A program made the translations under genes and the position numbers. The notes beneath the pieces were generated by a model. It searched no databases. It worked only from the letters and a program-made list of their open reading frames with translations, and was not told the origin of the DNA. Of a stretch of DNA of 64,000 bases, positions 1-8,939 are shown in pieces. Origin of the DNA: Mesorhizobium australicum WSM2073 (lineage in GTDB: Bacteria > Pseudomonadota > Alphaproteobacteria > Rhizobiales > Rhizobiaceae); NCBI RefSeq assembly GCF_000230995.2, contig NC_019973.1:5904001-5968000 (forward strand). The letters are read 5' to 3'. Position 1 is the first letter of the stretch, and every line of letters starts with the position of its first letter.

Positions 1-1
1 T

Positions 2-409
2 GTCGGGGTGGATGAGGGCTCTGGCCTGATCCGCACGGTGATCACCACACTAGCCAACGTCAACGACACGGTGATGGCCGATGCCTTGATCTGCGGAGAC
101 GAGAAGACGGTGTGGGCGGACGCCGCTTACGACACCCCTGCTCGCCGCGCCCGGCTCAAGGCCGAGGGCAAGAAGGTGCGCATTGCGCGCCGCCCCAACA
201 AGCATCATCCGCAGTTGCCGCCGCTGCTCAAGCACTACAATCGCCTGATCGCAAGACGCCGCGCGACGGTCGAGACTACCTTTGCCACGCTCAAAAACCG
301 CATGAAGCTGACCGCGATCCGTTATGTCGGGCTGGCCAAGGCGACCGCCCAGCTGACGATGGCGGCGACCGCATTCAACATGCGCGGATGGGCCGCCATC
401 ACGGGATAG
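2..409 (+). mobile_element. IS5-family transposase, C-terminal part (cut by window edge)
   Basis: The reading frame is open from the left edge, so the true start lies outside the window. The visible ~135 residues look like the end of an IS5-type DDE transposase: the stretch WADAAYDTPARR around the second catalytic Asp, then RRATVETTFATLKNR, which resembles the conserved R-x-x-V-E region holding the catalytic Glu. The protein ends normally at a TAG near 409. Whether the element is complete cannot be seen from here. Confidence 0.75.
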
Positions 410-804
410 GTGCGCCTACAATCCGGCCGTAAGAGGCCGCACCGCCGCCAAAACCCCACCAAGGCGCTAGAGCTCAAGATTACGAGCGAAATCCCTGCAA
501 TCCGATCCCTTCAAACATCCCTCCGCTACTGCGCAACAGGCCCATAATGGGAGGGCCACAAAGGCCGAGCCCGGAGAGAAGCGCGATACTGCGAAGACAT
601 CAATGACCATTGGTGCGGATGGTCAGAAGGTGTTTGACCTCACCACGCCAAATAGAGCAGACAACCCATATAAACATCTAGTGTTGGTGTTCGACAAGGT
701 CGCAGAGCTCGACAGAGCCCGGTAGGGAGAGTTCTCTCAGCGCACCTCGCCGAGGTGCGGCGCGTCGTCGCCGTATTTGCGTAGCTTGACAAAGCCCGAA
801 CTAT
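410..804. other. Intergenic stretch with a hairpin and one arm of a 28-bp inverted repeat
   Basis: No convincing gene. It holds one arm of an exact 28-bp inverted repeat (541-568) whose partner is at 11453-11480. It also holds a GC-rich palindrome around 741-757 (GCACCTCG/CGAGGTGC) about 50 bases beyond the stop of the minus-strand oxygenase gene. That hairpin could terminate the operon, but no T-run follows it. A 40-codon frame from an ATG at 603 is open but not recognised. Confidence 0.5.
541..568 (+). repeat. 28-bp inverted repeat, left copy
   Basis: This 28-base block is the exact reverse complement of 11453-11480, nearly 11 kb away. Both copies lie in IS-rich sequence outside recognisable transposase genes. 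They may be ends of the same type of mobile element or remnants of a larger inverted repeat. Confidence 0.8.
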
Positions 805-1734
805 CTACTGCAACTCTCGCGCCCGCCCAGCGCCGTTCCGAGTTTCCCAGATCGAGTCAAAGTTGCGTAACATCACTTCCGCAACGCTAAAGGTTTGCTT
901 CCCTTGCCGGGAAGTTAGGCGAGCGTCGATGTCCGGATAGATAAAGAAGGGAAGGGAAATTCGTTCGGCCGGACCGGTGTGCACGACCTGATGGGGCGTG
1001 CTCTTAAAGCGGTCTTCGCTCAAGGCCTGAAGCATGTCGCCCAGATTGACAACGAGACTGTCGGGCAAGCTCGGTGCCGGCACCCAGCGCCCCCCGAACC
1101 AGACCTGCAAGGAGCGCGTCGGGAGTTCTTCCTGCAGCAGCAGCGTGAAGAACCCATTGTCGGTATGCTTTCCGGCTGTGCCACCAGTAGACGGATACCG
1201 GATCACGCGCTGCAGGACGGTCGGCGGGCTGAAATGGCGTCGGAACCAGCCCTCTTCCATTTCGAGCAGGTCGGCCAGCGCGCTTCCGAGCTTCGGCACA
1301 ACCTCATTGACCACGGTAGCCTGCAAAGCAAGCAGGCTTCGGGCAAAACCAGGAGCCAACGCGTCATCCGGAAGGTGTGTGCGTCCGGCAAACAGGCGCC
1401 GGTCACCTTCGTTCTCTATCCCGAGGTCGAACATTTCCTTCGGATCGGGACCAGCCTCGGGATGTAGCACCTCGCCGTGCAAGGGACTGTATCCACGGGC
1501 GGTAGTGGGGTACACGTCTTGGGCGGCGTGGCCGAAACGTTCCTTTGTCGATTGTGGCAACGCGAAGAACCGCCGGGAAGCCTGGATGGCTTCTGTAATC
1601 TGTTCTTTCGGGATGCCGTGCTCAAGGTAGAAGAACCCGTACTCCTCGCATGCCAGGCGCAGGCGCTCGCGCTCTTCGTGTCGCGTTGCATCGGCTGTCA
1701 ATTTTGTCAGTGAGATTTGCGGTAGCGTGATCAT
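805..1734 (-). CDS. 2OG-Fe(II) oxygenase, isopenicillin N synthase-like
   Basis: 309-residue non-heme iron oxygenase of the isopenicillin-N-synthase/ACC-oxidase superfamily. The N-terminal region (about 1-110, with CEEYGFFYLEHG) is the DIOX_N type. The iron ligands are visible as H-x-D in GKHTDNGFFTLL near residue 190 and the distal His in TPHQVVH near 245; RISLPFF supplies the 2-oxoglutarate-binding Arg and Ser. It presumably hydroxylates, desaturates or cyclises a small substrate using 2-oxoglutarate and O2. Its ATG overlaps the stop of the preceding 56-residue gene by 4 bases (ATGA), so it is translationally coupled. It is the last gene of a four-gene minus-strand operon with another 2OG oxygenase and an EctB-like aminotransferase. 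Substrate unknown. Confidence 0.85.
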   Translation of the reverse strand: MITLPQISLTKLTADATRHEERERLRLACEEYGFFYLEHGIPKEQITEAIQASRRFFALPQSTKERFGHAAQDVYPTTARGYSPLHGEVLHPEAGPDPKEMFDLGIENEGDRRLFAGRTHLPDDALAPGFARSLLALQATVVNEVVPKLGSALADLLEMEEGWFRRHFSPPTVLQRVIRYPSTGGTAGKHTDNGFFTLLLQEELPTRSLQVWFGGRWVPAPSLPDSLVVNLGDMLQALSEDRFKSTPHQVVHTGPAERISLPFFIYPDIDARLTSRQGKQTFSVAEVMLRNFDSIWETRNGAGRARELQ

Positions 1735-1901
1735 AGCTGCTTCTCCGTTCGCGCATTGGCTTTATGGGTCACTTGGAAAACCCAGTAGTGGGCGCCCTCC
1801 TCCGCGAGGTATCTGCCGTTGCTTAAACACTGTGCCGTCACAAGCAGGTCCTCATCCTGCAGACGCCGCACCTCATCTTCAAAGGATGTGGCCTCCGCCA
1901 T
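1731..1901 (-). CDS. Small conserved-looking protein between two oxygenases (56 aa)
   Basis: Short gene of 57 codons filling the gap between the two oxygenase genes. The ATG at 1901 lies 6 bases after the stop of the upstream oxygenase, and the TGA overlaps the ATG of the downstream oxygenase by 4 bases. This tight packing on both sides is the main evidence that it is real. The product is acidic at the N-terminus (SFEDEVRRLQDED) and ends KANARTEKQL; it contains a single Cys (AQCLSNGRY) and an aromatic HYWVF segment. No family recognised; it is not an MbtH protein, as the N-x-E-x-Q-x-S-x-W-P signature is missing. It could be a small partner or chaperone of one of the oxygenases. Confidence 0.65.
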   Translation of the reverse strand: MAEATSFEDEVRRLQDEDLLVTAQCLSNGRYLAEEGAHYWVFQVTHKANARTEKQL

Positions 1902-1907
1902 AGCTTT

Positions 1908-2747
1908 TCATGTCCACCAGAGAACAAGATCCGCCCGTGCGAACCCGAAAAAGCTGTTCAGCACTAGGCGAGGCTTTCCGTTGCCTGATTGACCGGTGAC
2001 CCCGTGAACGAAGCCGCCGTCGATCAGGGCGATGTCCCCGGCCTTAAGCTGGAACTCGCGACAAGGAACGGTTTTTAGATAAGCTGCCGAATAGGGATAA
2101 CCCGTGGCCTCTACACCCTGCAACTTTCGGTCCGCGACGGTCGGCTTATGGCTCCAGAGCCGCAGATTGCCACCTTCCTCGGGCATGCTGGGATAAAAGT
2201 TGAGTGCTGCGACAGTGTTGTGCGCCACCGATGAGAGCTCATAACCGCTCCCAGCACATAGGACTTGAGCGACATCGTCGTGGGGGTCCAATGAAAATGT
2301 GCCGCTCCCAGACCAGCTGATAGCACGACAAACATTGGCCTGACCGTGTTCTGAACGGGCCAGTCGCAATTCAATGCCCTGATTGTGAAGCTCGCGCTTC
2401 AATGCGCTGAATATTGCTCGGACCGGGTCAACCAAATTCTTAAACAGGGCCTCGACGTACGGTCGTGCATTTTCGGCCTCGGCGAAATAGGTGGCTGCAT
2501 CCTTCCTGTAGTGGGATGCGCCGACATAGTCTCCTGGCACTCCATCTTTTCGCTGCTTGAGACCGGTACTGACACTGAAGTTTGCGCTGATCTCCTCGGC
2601 TACTTCAGTACTGAAAGCCTGCTTAACGTGCAGAGCGGTCGTCTCGCCTTTCAGGACTGAGATGATGTCCGCAGTGCTGATCGAGCCGATCCGCTTTATG
2701 ATGGAAACAGGCGAGATGGCCGGCGCTTGAGGGGCCTTACTACGCAT
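1908..2747 (-). CDS. 2OG-Fe(II) oxygenase (second, different subfamily)
   Basis: 279-residue protein with a double-stranded beta-helix oxygenase pattern. The likely iron ligands are H-x-D in SLDPHDDVAQV near residue 155 and His in GGFVHGVTG near 245; KPRLVLNSFF then gives the 2-oxoglutarate-binding Arg. It is not closely related in sequence to the IPNS-like oxygenase two genes downstream, so the pathway probably contains two separate oxidations. The ATG at 2747 overlaps the end of the aminotransferase gene by 8 bases, and a 56-codon gene follows after 6 bases, so the four genes should be co-transcribed. Substrate unknown; an amino acid made or used by the aminotransferase is the obvious candidate. 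Confidence 0.75.
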   Translation of the reverse strand: MRSKAPQAPAISPVSIIKRIGSISTADIISVLKGETTALHVKQAFSTEVAEEISANFSVSTGLKQRKDGVPGDYVGASHYRKDAATYFAEAENARPYVEALFKNLVDPVRAIFSALKRELHNQGIELRLARSEHGQANVCRAISWSGSGTFSLDPHDDVAQVLCAGSGYELSSVAHNTVAALNFYPSMPEEGGNLRLWSHKPTVADRKLQGVEATGYPYSAAYLKTVPCREFQLKAGDIALIDGGFVHGVTGQSGNGKPRLVLNSFFGFARADLVLWWT

Positions 2748-3996
2748 TGTCTTGCTCCTTTAGTGCGTGATCAAGAATGGCAATGCCGTTATCGAGTTCG
2801 ACATTGGTGATGGTTATCGGCGGGAGAATTTTGATAACGTCGCGAACTGGCCCTGAAGATTCGATAAGCAGACCGTTTTCGAACGCGACATCGTGCACGC
2901 GGCCAACAACGGCCGGTGAACGGCACTTGAGGCCAGCCATCAGGCCGCGGCCGCGTTTTTGTTCAATGTATCTGGGAAATTTCGCGACGAGGCCGTCAAG
3001 GTGCCCCTGCAGTTTGGCCGCTGTCTGCTCCACGCCTGCAGTAAACCGGCTGTCCGACCACATTTTGGACATGGCCCCTGCCGTCACGAAGGCGAAATTA
3101 TTGCCTCTGAAGGTCCCGCTATGTTCTCCGGGCTTCCATATGTCTATATCGGGGCGAATAAGGACAATTGAGAACGGACTACCTGAACCGCTCAGTGACT
3201 TGGAAAGGCACACGATATCGGGTTCAATTTTCGCGAACTCGAAGGAAAAGAAATCGCCTGTTCGGCCCGCACCCGCCTGGATATCGTCGACGATAAAAAC
3301 AATGCCGTGCTTGCGGCAAATGCGCTGAATTTCTATGAGCCAAGCCGCGGATGCGGCGTTCATGCCCCCTTCTGCCTGGATGGTCTCCAGAATGATTGCG
3401 GCCGGCTTTTCTATGCCGCTCCCTGGGTCGCTCAAAACGCAATCAATGTAATTGGCGGAATCGAACGCTTGGCTCGGATAGCCGTCATAAGGGATACGAA
3501 TCACATCGTGGCGCGCAACGCCTCCCAGTTCTCTGGTAGACGCCGACCCGGACACCGCCAGCGAGCCGAGGGACATACCGTGGAAAGCATTGGTGAATGC
3601 CATGACGCTCGAGCGGCCGGTATACTTTCGCGCAAGGGCCAGCGCCGCTTCGTTGGCGTTCGTGCCGGTTGGCCCCGGAAACTGTATCTTGTAGCAAAGG
3701 CCCCTTGGCTTCAGGATCGAATCGACAAAGGCTTCAATGAAGTCACGCTTTGCCACCGTATGCATATCAAGCGACAGGACAATGTTCTCACCGACAAGAT
3801 ATTCAATTGCTGGTCCCATAATATTCGGGTTGTTGTGTCCGTAGTTGAGTGCGCCGGAACCCACAAGGAAATCGATGTGAGGCTTGCCGGTCTCGTCCCA
3901 GATCGTCGCCCCCAGGGCCTTCGTAAAGACTGCGGGAAAGGCCCGACAATATCGGCGAACATTGGATTCATGAGCCGTGAAAGCGTTGATGTTCAT
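2740..3996 (-). CDS. Class III PLP aminotransferase, EctB/diaminobutyrate type
   Basis: PLP-dependent class III (omega) aminotransferase of about 418 residues. FLVGSGALNYGHNNP, the phosphate-binding PGPTGTNANEAALALARK, IVDDIQAGAGRTG and the PLP lysine in CLSKSLSGSG are all typical of diaminobutyrate-2-oxoglutarate aminotransferases such as EctB. That family converts aspartate semialdehyde to 2,4-diaminobutyrate with glutamate as donor. The start was set at the ATG at 3996, which has GAGGA 8-12 bases upstream; a longer in-frame version from 4026 is possible. It is the first gene of the operon leading into two 2OG oxygenases. No ectA or ectC is present, so ectoine itself is unlikely; diaminobutyrate or a related amino acid may be the building block. 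Confidence 0.8.
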   Translation of the reverse strand: MNINAFTAHESNVRRYCRAFPAVFTKALGATIWDETGKPHIDFLVGSGALNYGHNNPNIMGPAIEYLVGENIVLSLDMHTVAKRDFIEAFVDSILKPRGLCYKIQFPGPTGTNANEAALALARKYTGRSSVMAFTNAFHGMSLGSLAVSGSASTRELGGVARHDVIRIPYDGYPSQAFDSANYIDCVLSDPGSGIEKPAAIILETIQAEGGMNAASAAWLIEIQRICRKHGIVFIVDDIQAGAGRTGDFFSFEFAKIEPDIVCLSKSLSGSGSPFSIVLIRPDIDIWKPGEHSGTFRGNNFAFVTAGAMSKMWSDSRFTAGVEQTAAKLQGHLDGLVAKFPRYIEQKRGRGLMAGLKCRSPAVVGRVHDVAFENGLLIESSGPVRDVIKILPPITITNVELDNGIAILDHALKEQDNA

Positions 3997-4319
3997 CTTT
4001 AGGTCCTCTGCACGGAGATCATTCACGGGGAGAGTGATAAAACTTTCTGATCGTGGTAAATGTTCTTCACATTGACACCAGAATCGTCGGATCGACTTTT
4101 TTTGGGCCGGTACTTCGCCGGAATGCTAATTGGTGTGGCTCTCTCTCTTCAAAATACCCCCATTATTGCGTTGTTCCAGAGCTGGTACCTAGGGGAAATG
4201 CGGTGGACAACATATAGATTTTCCAGGCAAGCACCGATACTACGGCATCGAGTAGTTGACGGATCAGCCCCATCGCCCCTGCGAGAATTCGGCCGACCAA
4301 AACCATAGGAGTCGTCCGA

Positions 4320-4640
4320 CTGACGTTGCCCCCAGTTTCTATCCAGTTTTGAGTTCGTTTCCGGCGTGGGTTGTGCCCTGCTGGGCGGGTGAAGCGACGG
4401 GCGCTGGCGCGGAGCCTTTGGCATAGCGCAGCGCGAGCGACCGTCGCGGGTTGAAGTGCTGGCGAACTCGGCCGCTGTCTGCCAAGCGATTTGGGAGTGC
4501 GGCCGCGCGGTGTTGTAGTCGGCGTGCCATAGGGCGATGGCTACGCGTGCCTGAGCCAGCGAGGTAAACAGTGTCTCGTTGAGCAGTTCATCGCGCAATC
4601 GGCCGTTGAAGCTCTCGAGGCGCACCAAGAGGGCGAGATC
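4320..4640 (-). mobile_element. IS3-family OrfB fragment (C-terminal end)
   Basis: About 100 residues of an IS3-group transposase are readable on the minus strand: [17 protein letters not shown] followed by HADYNTARPHSQIAW, the classic C-terminal part of the integrase-like OrfB. The frame stays open to about 4320. The catalytic domain upstream of ESFNG is missing because the sequence switches at about 4620-4660 into the amino-acid ABC transporter gene on the other strand. The insertion probably removed the 5' half of that gene. Confidence 0.75.
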
Positions 4641-4664
4641 ACTGTCAATGGGATCCGGTTGCAT

Positions 4665-5195
4665 AACAAAATGCGCGACCTGACTGAGGTTCGTACGAAC
4701 GTCGGCATGGTGTTCCAGCACTTCAATCTCTTCCCGCATATGACGGTGCTGATGATCTGCATGGCAGCGCCTGTGTGGATTAAGAGTATGTCCGAGGCCG
4801 AGGCAAAGAAGATCGCGCTAAAATTCCTCGAGCGCGTACGCATACCCGAGCAGGCGAACAAATTCCCTGGTCAACTCTCCGGAGGACAACAGCAGCGCGT
4901 CGCAATTGCCCGCTCGCTCTGCATGGAGCCTGCGGTCATGCTTTTCGACGAGCCGACCTCGTCTCTCGATCCGGAGATGGTCGCTGAGGTGCTCGAGACC
5001 ATGACCAGTCTCGCGCGCGAGGGCATGGCGATGGTCTGCGTCACCCACGAGATGGGTTTCGCGCGCTCCGTCGCCGATCGCGTCATCTTCATGGATGCAG
5101 GCCGGATCGTCGAGGAAGGCAAGCCGCACGACTTCTTCACCAAGCCTCAGCACGAAAGAACAAAACTCTTCCTCCATCAGATTTTGTCGCACTGA
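4665..5195 (+). pseudogene. Amino-acid ABC transporter ATPase, 5'-truncated (GlnQ/AapP type)
   Basis: The C-terminal two thirds of a polar amino-acid ABC transporter ATPase. Visible are the Q-loop region [16 protein letters not shown], signature [15 protein letters not shown], Walker [14 protein letters not shown] and the switch His in [14 protein letters not shown]. The Walker A domain is absent: coding sequence begins near KMRDLTEVR next to an IS3 fragment on the opposite strand. The region after HMTVL also departs from the usual LDN pattern. No permease or binding-protein gene is adjacent. It cannot hydrolyse ATP without the P-loop, so it is called a pseudogene. Confidence 0.8.
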
Positions 5196-5229
5196 GGTGC
5201 GGGTATGCTCGCAACGGCGAACCGGTGAT

Positions 5230-5490
5230 GCTGTTCGCTATTGTCAGCCAGCACTGCCGGTCGAGCGTGGCGCAACAGCTCCTTGTCGACCTCCGCCACC
5301 TCGGGATGGGCCAATACACTTCCGCACGCAACGAACCTGCATAGCCGACCAGGCGACGAACGATGGCACCGTTCTTCTGCTCGACCGATGCCTGATCATT
5401 CTTCCGATAAGCACGGGAACGCGTCACTTCCAATCCTTGACTTCTGCACCAGGAGACCACGAGTTCATTCATGCGGCGCTTCATTGTCAA
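5230..5490 (-). mobile_element. Integrase-type transposase fragment
   Basis: About 60 residues of a retroviral-integrase-type transposase are readable, for example NELVVSWCRSQGLEVTRSR followed by YRKNDQASVEQKNGAIVRR, where the Glu is the third DDE residue. The frame decays after VGYAG. No complete element is present. Intervening bases to 5614 show no gene. Confidence 0.6.
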
Positions 5491-5614
5491 AAGTCCACGC
5501 CTTGAAGCGGAAAGGGGAACAACGACCTAGCCCGGATGGCAGCAATGACAAGACGACTTTCTCGTCTGCACCGTGGAGTGGGCCCCATTTTCACCGGAGA
5601 CGCGGCGGTTGGGT

Positions 5615-5700
5615 TTAGGCACTGAGGCGCAAGAACTCGCGAGGTGAGCGGAACTTGAGGCCGGAGTGCGGGTGGACCTCACCATAATCGTCGAAGCAAG
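5615..5700 (-). mobile_element. IS3-family OrfB tail
   Basis: The last ~28 codons of another IS3-type OrfB: YGEVHPHSGLKFRSPREFLR and a stop at about 5615. It is a different sequence from the fragment at 4320-4640, so at least two IS3 elements have left scars here. From 5700 to 5903 no gene is visible. Confidence 0.6.
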
Positions 5701-5903
5701 GCCAGGATGGTGTCGGCGTCTGAGAGGATGACGATCGAGGCATAGTCCGTTTTCAGGTTTTGACGAAGGGTAACCGGCCGGTTACTTTTGTTCGACATAG
5801 GAGGCACTGCCTACCCCGCCCGACTATGTCGAGTAGCTCTGACCGTAATAGTAAATTTCTGAGCCGCATTTGGCCAAGTTCGACCAGGCCAATATGTGCG
5901 CAG

Positions 5904-8585
5904 TCATTTTGAAGCTTCCGAATCAGATGAGTTTACAAGGGTTGGATAGTTCTTCGGCAACTTCTCCATGGGATATGCGCGTTGCGCTTCGCTCCTGCGC
6001 TCTTCCCAGAGGAAGCCATATGGCTCATTGCGCATGGCGGGAACCCAAATGGACTCCATGTCTCTCACGCTGACGAGCCTCGCGTAGGTTCCACCCAGCG
6101 CGAACTCACGTGTGACCTCCTTCAATTCATGAACGTCACGGGCGACATTGCGCGAAAGAAATCTGTATTCCGGCCTTCCCACGACATCGCGGACATAGAT
6201 TGATGATGAGCCGTTAAACGGCCCCGTCCCGAAGTCTAAGACACCCTCGATATCGATCGTTTTCATATAAGGCACGTGAGCCAACAGTTCGCAGCGGTGC
6301 ACATGCGTGGCATCTGACGTACCGAGGCCCATGACAAGGCCTCCGAGCCGGCTGATCAACCCAAATATCGAGTCATCACCGAACGGACTGCATCTCCACC
6401 ATTCCGTCTGGCACAATTCGTGCGCTCTCGGGCCGGTCACGACCATTGAATAAGCGGGATGTTTGGTGCGCCCAGCGGGAAGCTCTCGCATCACAAGGTC
6501 GGCCAACACTCCTGTTTCAGACTTTGTCTTCGTCCAATGAAAATACCGCGTAGCGCAGTAGCTTAATGTGAACGCTGGAAGAATAACCGTGGACGACGCG
6601 GAGACGCGCTCTATCCCTTCAAGAAGAATGGATGCTATCTCATTCGCAGTTACATTCCTCAATGCCACAAGCGACGAATGCAGCACAATCGTGCTGGGTG
6701 TCAGTGACTCAATGTATCCGATAATCCGCGCGAGCTCGTCCCTAAATTCGGCAGCCTGTCCGCTCTTGCCTCTGGCGCCCGCTTGAGATCCGCTGCGATC
6801 GACTGGTTGGATTCGCCTTGCCCACTCCTCAAGCGACAAGTCTTGCTCTCGATAGACGTCGTCGCAGAACATAAGGCCGGTTTCGGCCAACTTGACCTGT
6901 ATCTCGAGGAAGTTCAGCGAATCAATGTTGCACTCCCGAGCTATCGAGCTGGGTAATACCCATTTTCGCGTGACGGCGTGTACCGCTCTCAGCAAGTGGT
7001 CCAACGGTGACGCCGTTGCATGTTCTGTTTGGGGTGCAGCACAACTCACGTTCGCCCTGAGCGCCTCCTTGGCAGTTCTCTCAAGGGTGCGCTGGTCCAG
7101 TTTTCCATTGGCGGTAAAAGGAAGCTCGACAAGAGGCGTAACGAGCCTCGGAACACGATCATTCGGCAGTGCATCCGAGAGCCGCCGGCGAACATCATCC
7201 ACGTCGACGCTCGTGGGCGTGACGATGCAGACCAACTCCTGCCCCATGTCGTCATCTCTATCCACTACGACAACCGCGGAATCTGCGCATAGGCCCGTCC
7301 GATCGATCGCGCTCGTAATTTCCCCTTTCTCCAGTCGGATCCCTCGAAACTTAATCTGATCATCCTTCCTTCCGACAAACCGCAATCCCTGCTCTTCCGA
7401 CGCCAAGACATAGTCTCCAGTACGATACAGCACTTGTTCACCGTTGGACGTAATGAATGGCACGAAGCGCAGCTGCGATTGGGCATCGTCACCCACGTAG
7501 CCTTTGGACGTCTGCATGCCTCCCACCCAGAGCTCGCCCTCGACTTCAAACCCAACGCCGGATTTGGCGCTGTCAAGAACAAAGAAGTCAATGTTGCATG
7601 CGGGTTTGCCGATGTACATTGGCAGATCAGCATCACAACGTTGGCAATAGTGATAGCTAACGGCAACGCAACACTCAGTGGGGCCGTAGCTGTTTATTAG
7701 ATTCGCCCGTGGAATGATAGAGTAGAATCTCTTCCTAAGTGAATCTGGCAAGGATTCACCGTTGCAGATCACATATCTGAGATCCGTTAACTGTTCTACT
7801 ATGTAGGGAAGACGCTCAAGTGCTCCCAAGAAGCGACGCAGCAGTGTTGGAACGATCTGAACAACATTCGTTTTGCTTTGGATTAGGAATTCGATTGTCT
7901 GCATAATCTGTCCACGGAGTTCTGTAGCGGGCAAGACAATTGTCCCTCCGGTCGCAAATGGGACAAAGAACTCGGGGACCGAGAGATCGAACGTTGGCCG
8001 CGTAAGCTGCGATATGCGGATGCCCTCCGACAAATCGAGCATATCGATATACCAGTCGACCAGATTCAGAAGAGCCGTCTGGGAAACTGGTACCCCTTTC
8101 GGGGTTCCCGTGGTCCCGGAGGTATGCATGATGTATGAGATGTCCGAGAACGCCGAGTTGCTGACACCGCGTGTCAGAAGGTGCTCAACGTGGATGGAAC
8201 CGCTTGCATCCTGACTAACGATTGCATTGGCGTTTGTGTTGCGGAGTATGGGGTCCAACCGCTGGTTGGATTCAGATGGATCAACAGGCACGAACGCAAC
8301 GCCCATCATTTGGGTAGCAAGAATGACCGTGACCAAATCAACTGATCGGGGGAGCTTGACAATCACCGCATCGCCAGGCTGGAGGCCGATGGCCTCGAAA
8401 CGCCGCACAAGACTCGACGCGGACATCCCCAACTCCTGGTAACTTATCTCGCCATTCTCGCTCGTATGAACAGCGGTGTTCGACGCAAATTTTTCCAAAG
8501 TCGTGGCGATAACATTTCCGATTTTGTCGTGGCCAAAACGTACCGGCCGGCGCGGACCCGAGAGGGTCGGTATCAGAATCTGCAT
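5904..8585 (-). CDS. Fused adenylation - carrier - AAC(3)-type acyltransferase protein
   Basis: 893-residue three-domain enzyme. Residues about 20-510 form an NRPS-type adenylation domain: A3 motif YIMHTSGTTGTPKG (151-164), A5 NSYGPTE, A7 YRTGDY, A8 GRKDDQIKFRGIRLEKGEI and A10 FTANGKLDQ with its lysine. Residues about 535-605 resemble a carrier domain, with the candidate phosphopantetheine Ser in ECNIDSLNFLEIQ. Residues about 640-880 match the aminoglycoside N3-acetyltransferase/FrbF fold (LPAFTLSY, GRTKHPAYSMVVTGP, LGTSDATHVHRCE). No condensation or thioesterase domain is present. The likely logic is activation of an amino acid or acid, loading on the carrier, and transfer to an amine by the AAC(3) domain. 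ATG preceded by GGGAG. Substrates unknown. Confidence 0.85.
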   Translation of the reverse strand: MQILIPTLSGPRRPVRFGHDKIGNVIATTLEKFASNTAVHTSENGEISYQELGMSASSLVRRFEAIGLQPGDAVIVKLPRSVDLVTVILATQMMGVAFVPVDPSESNQRLDPILRNTNANAIVSQDASGSIHVEHLLTRGVSNSAFSDISYIMHTSGTTGTPKGVPVSQTALLNLVDWYIDMLDLSEGIRISQLTRPTFDLSVPEFFVPFATGGTIVLPATELRGQIMQTIEFLIQSKTNVVQIVPTLLRRFLGALERLPYIVEQLTDLRYVICNGESLPDSLRKRFYSIIPRANLINSYGPTECCVAVSYHYCQRCDADLPMYIGKPACNIDFFVLDSAKSGVGFEVEGELWVGGMQTSKGYVGDDAQSQLRFVPFITSNGEQVLYRTGDYVLASEEQGLRFVGRKDDQIKFRGIRLEKGEITSAIDRTGLCADSAVVVVDRDDDMGQELVCIVTPTSVDVDDVRRRLSDALPNDRVPRLVTPLVELPFTANGKLDQRTLERTAKEALRANVSCAAPQTEHATASPLDHLLRAVHAVTRKWVLPSSIARECNIDSLNFLEIQVKLAETGLMFCDDVYREQDLSLEEWARRIQPVDRSGSQAGARGKSGQAAEFRDELARIIGYIESLTPSTIVLHSSLVALRNVTANEIASILLEGIERVSASSTVILPAFTLSYCATRYFHWTKTKSETGVLADLVMRELPAGRTKHPAYSMVVTGPRAHELCQTEWWRCSPFGDDSIFGLISRLGGLVMGLGTSDATHVHRCELLAHVPYMKTIDIEGVLDFGTGPFNGSSSIYVRDVVGRPEYRFLSRNVARDVHELKEVTREFALGGTYARLVSVRDMESIWVPAMRNEPYGFLWEERRSEAQRAYPMEKLPKNYPTLVNSSDSEASK

Positions 8586-8939
8586 CGTATGGTCTCCCTC
8601 ATGGTCTTCGTCTTCCGCCTGCGGTTTTCAGGAAGCAACTAGGACACATCGCACTCCGCACTTGCCTGAGCGCGGCCAATCTCATTTGTCTAGCTTCGCG
8701 TGACCCAGCGAGTTGTGCCCTTTGGTCGCTGACTGGACCTGAAACATAGCATGTTGAGCTTTTTCAGGAACTGTCAAAGCTGGTAGGGTGACGCTTCTCA
8801 CGCTGCGGCGGCTTCGGGACCGTTCTGAACCGCCCCGGGTTGATCGGAGGCTCCAACTTCCTGAGAAAGTCGAGCCACGGCAAGCAAGACGACTAACAAG
8901 TTCTCTCCCGAGGTCCGGACCCGCGCGGTTCGGCTGGTT
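8586..8939. other. Upstream region of the adenylation-AAC(3) gene
   Basis: No gene seen. This stretch must hold the promoter of the 893-residue gene. A GGGCAC...TCGC pattern near 8715-8730 has the wrong spacing for a -24/-12 promoter, and no nod box was found. Confidence 0.4.

Noticed and set aside
603..725. 40-codon frame (ATG 603) left of the oxygenase operon
   Set aside because: No RBS, no recognised family and no operon partner; could be chance in a GC-rich sequence.
7457..7475. TGGCACG motif inside the adenylation gene
   Set aside because: No -12 element at the right spacing, and the site is within coding sequence.
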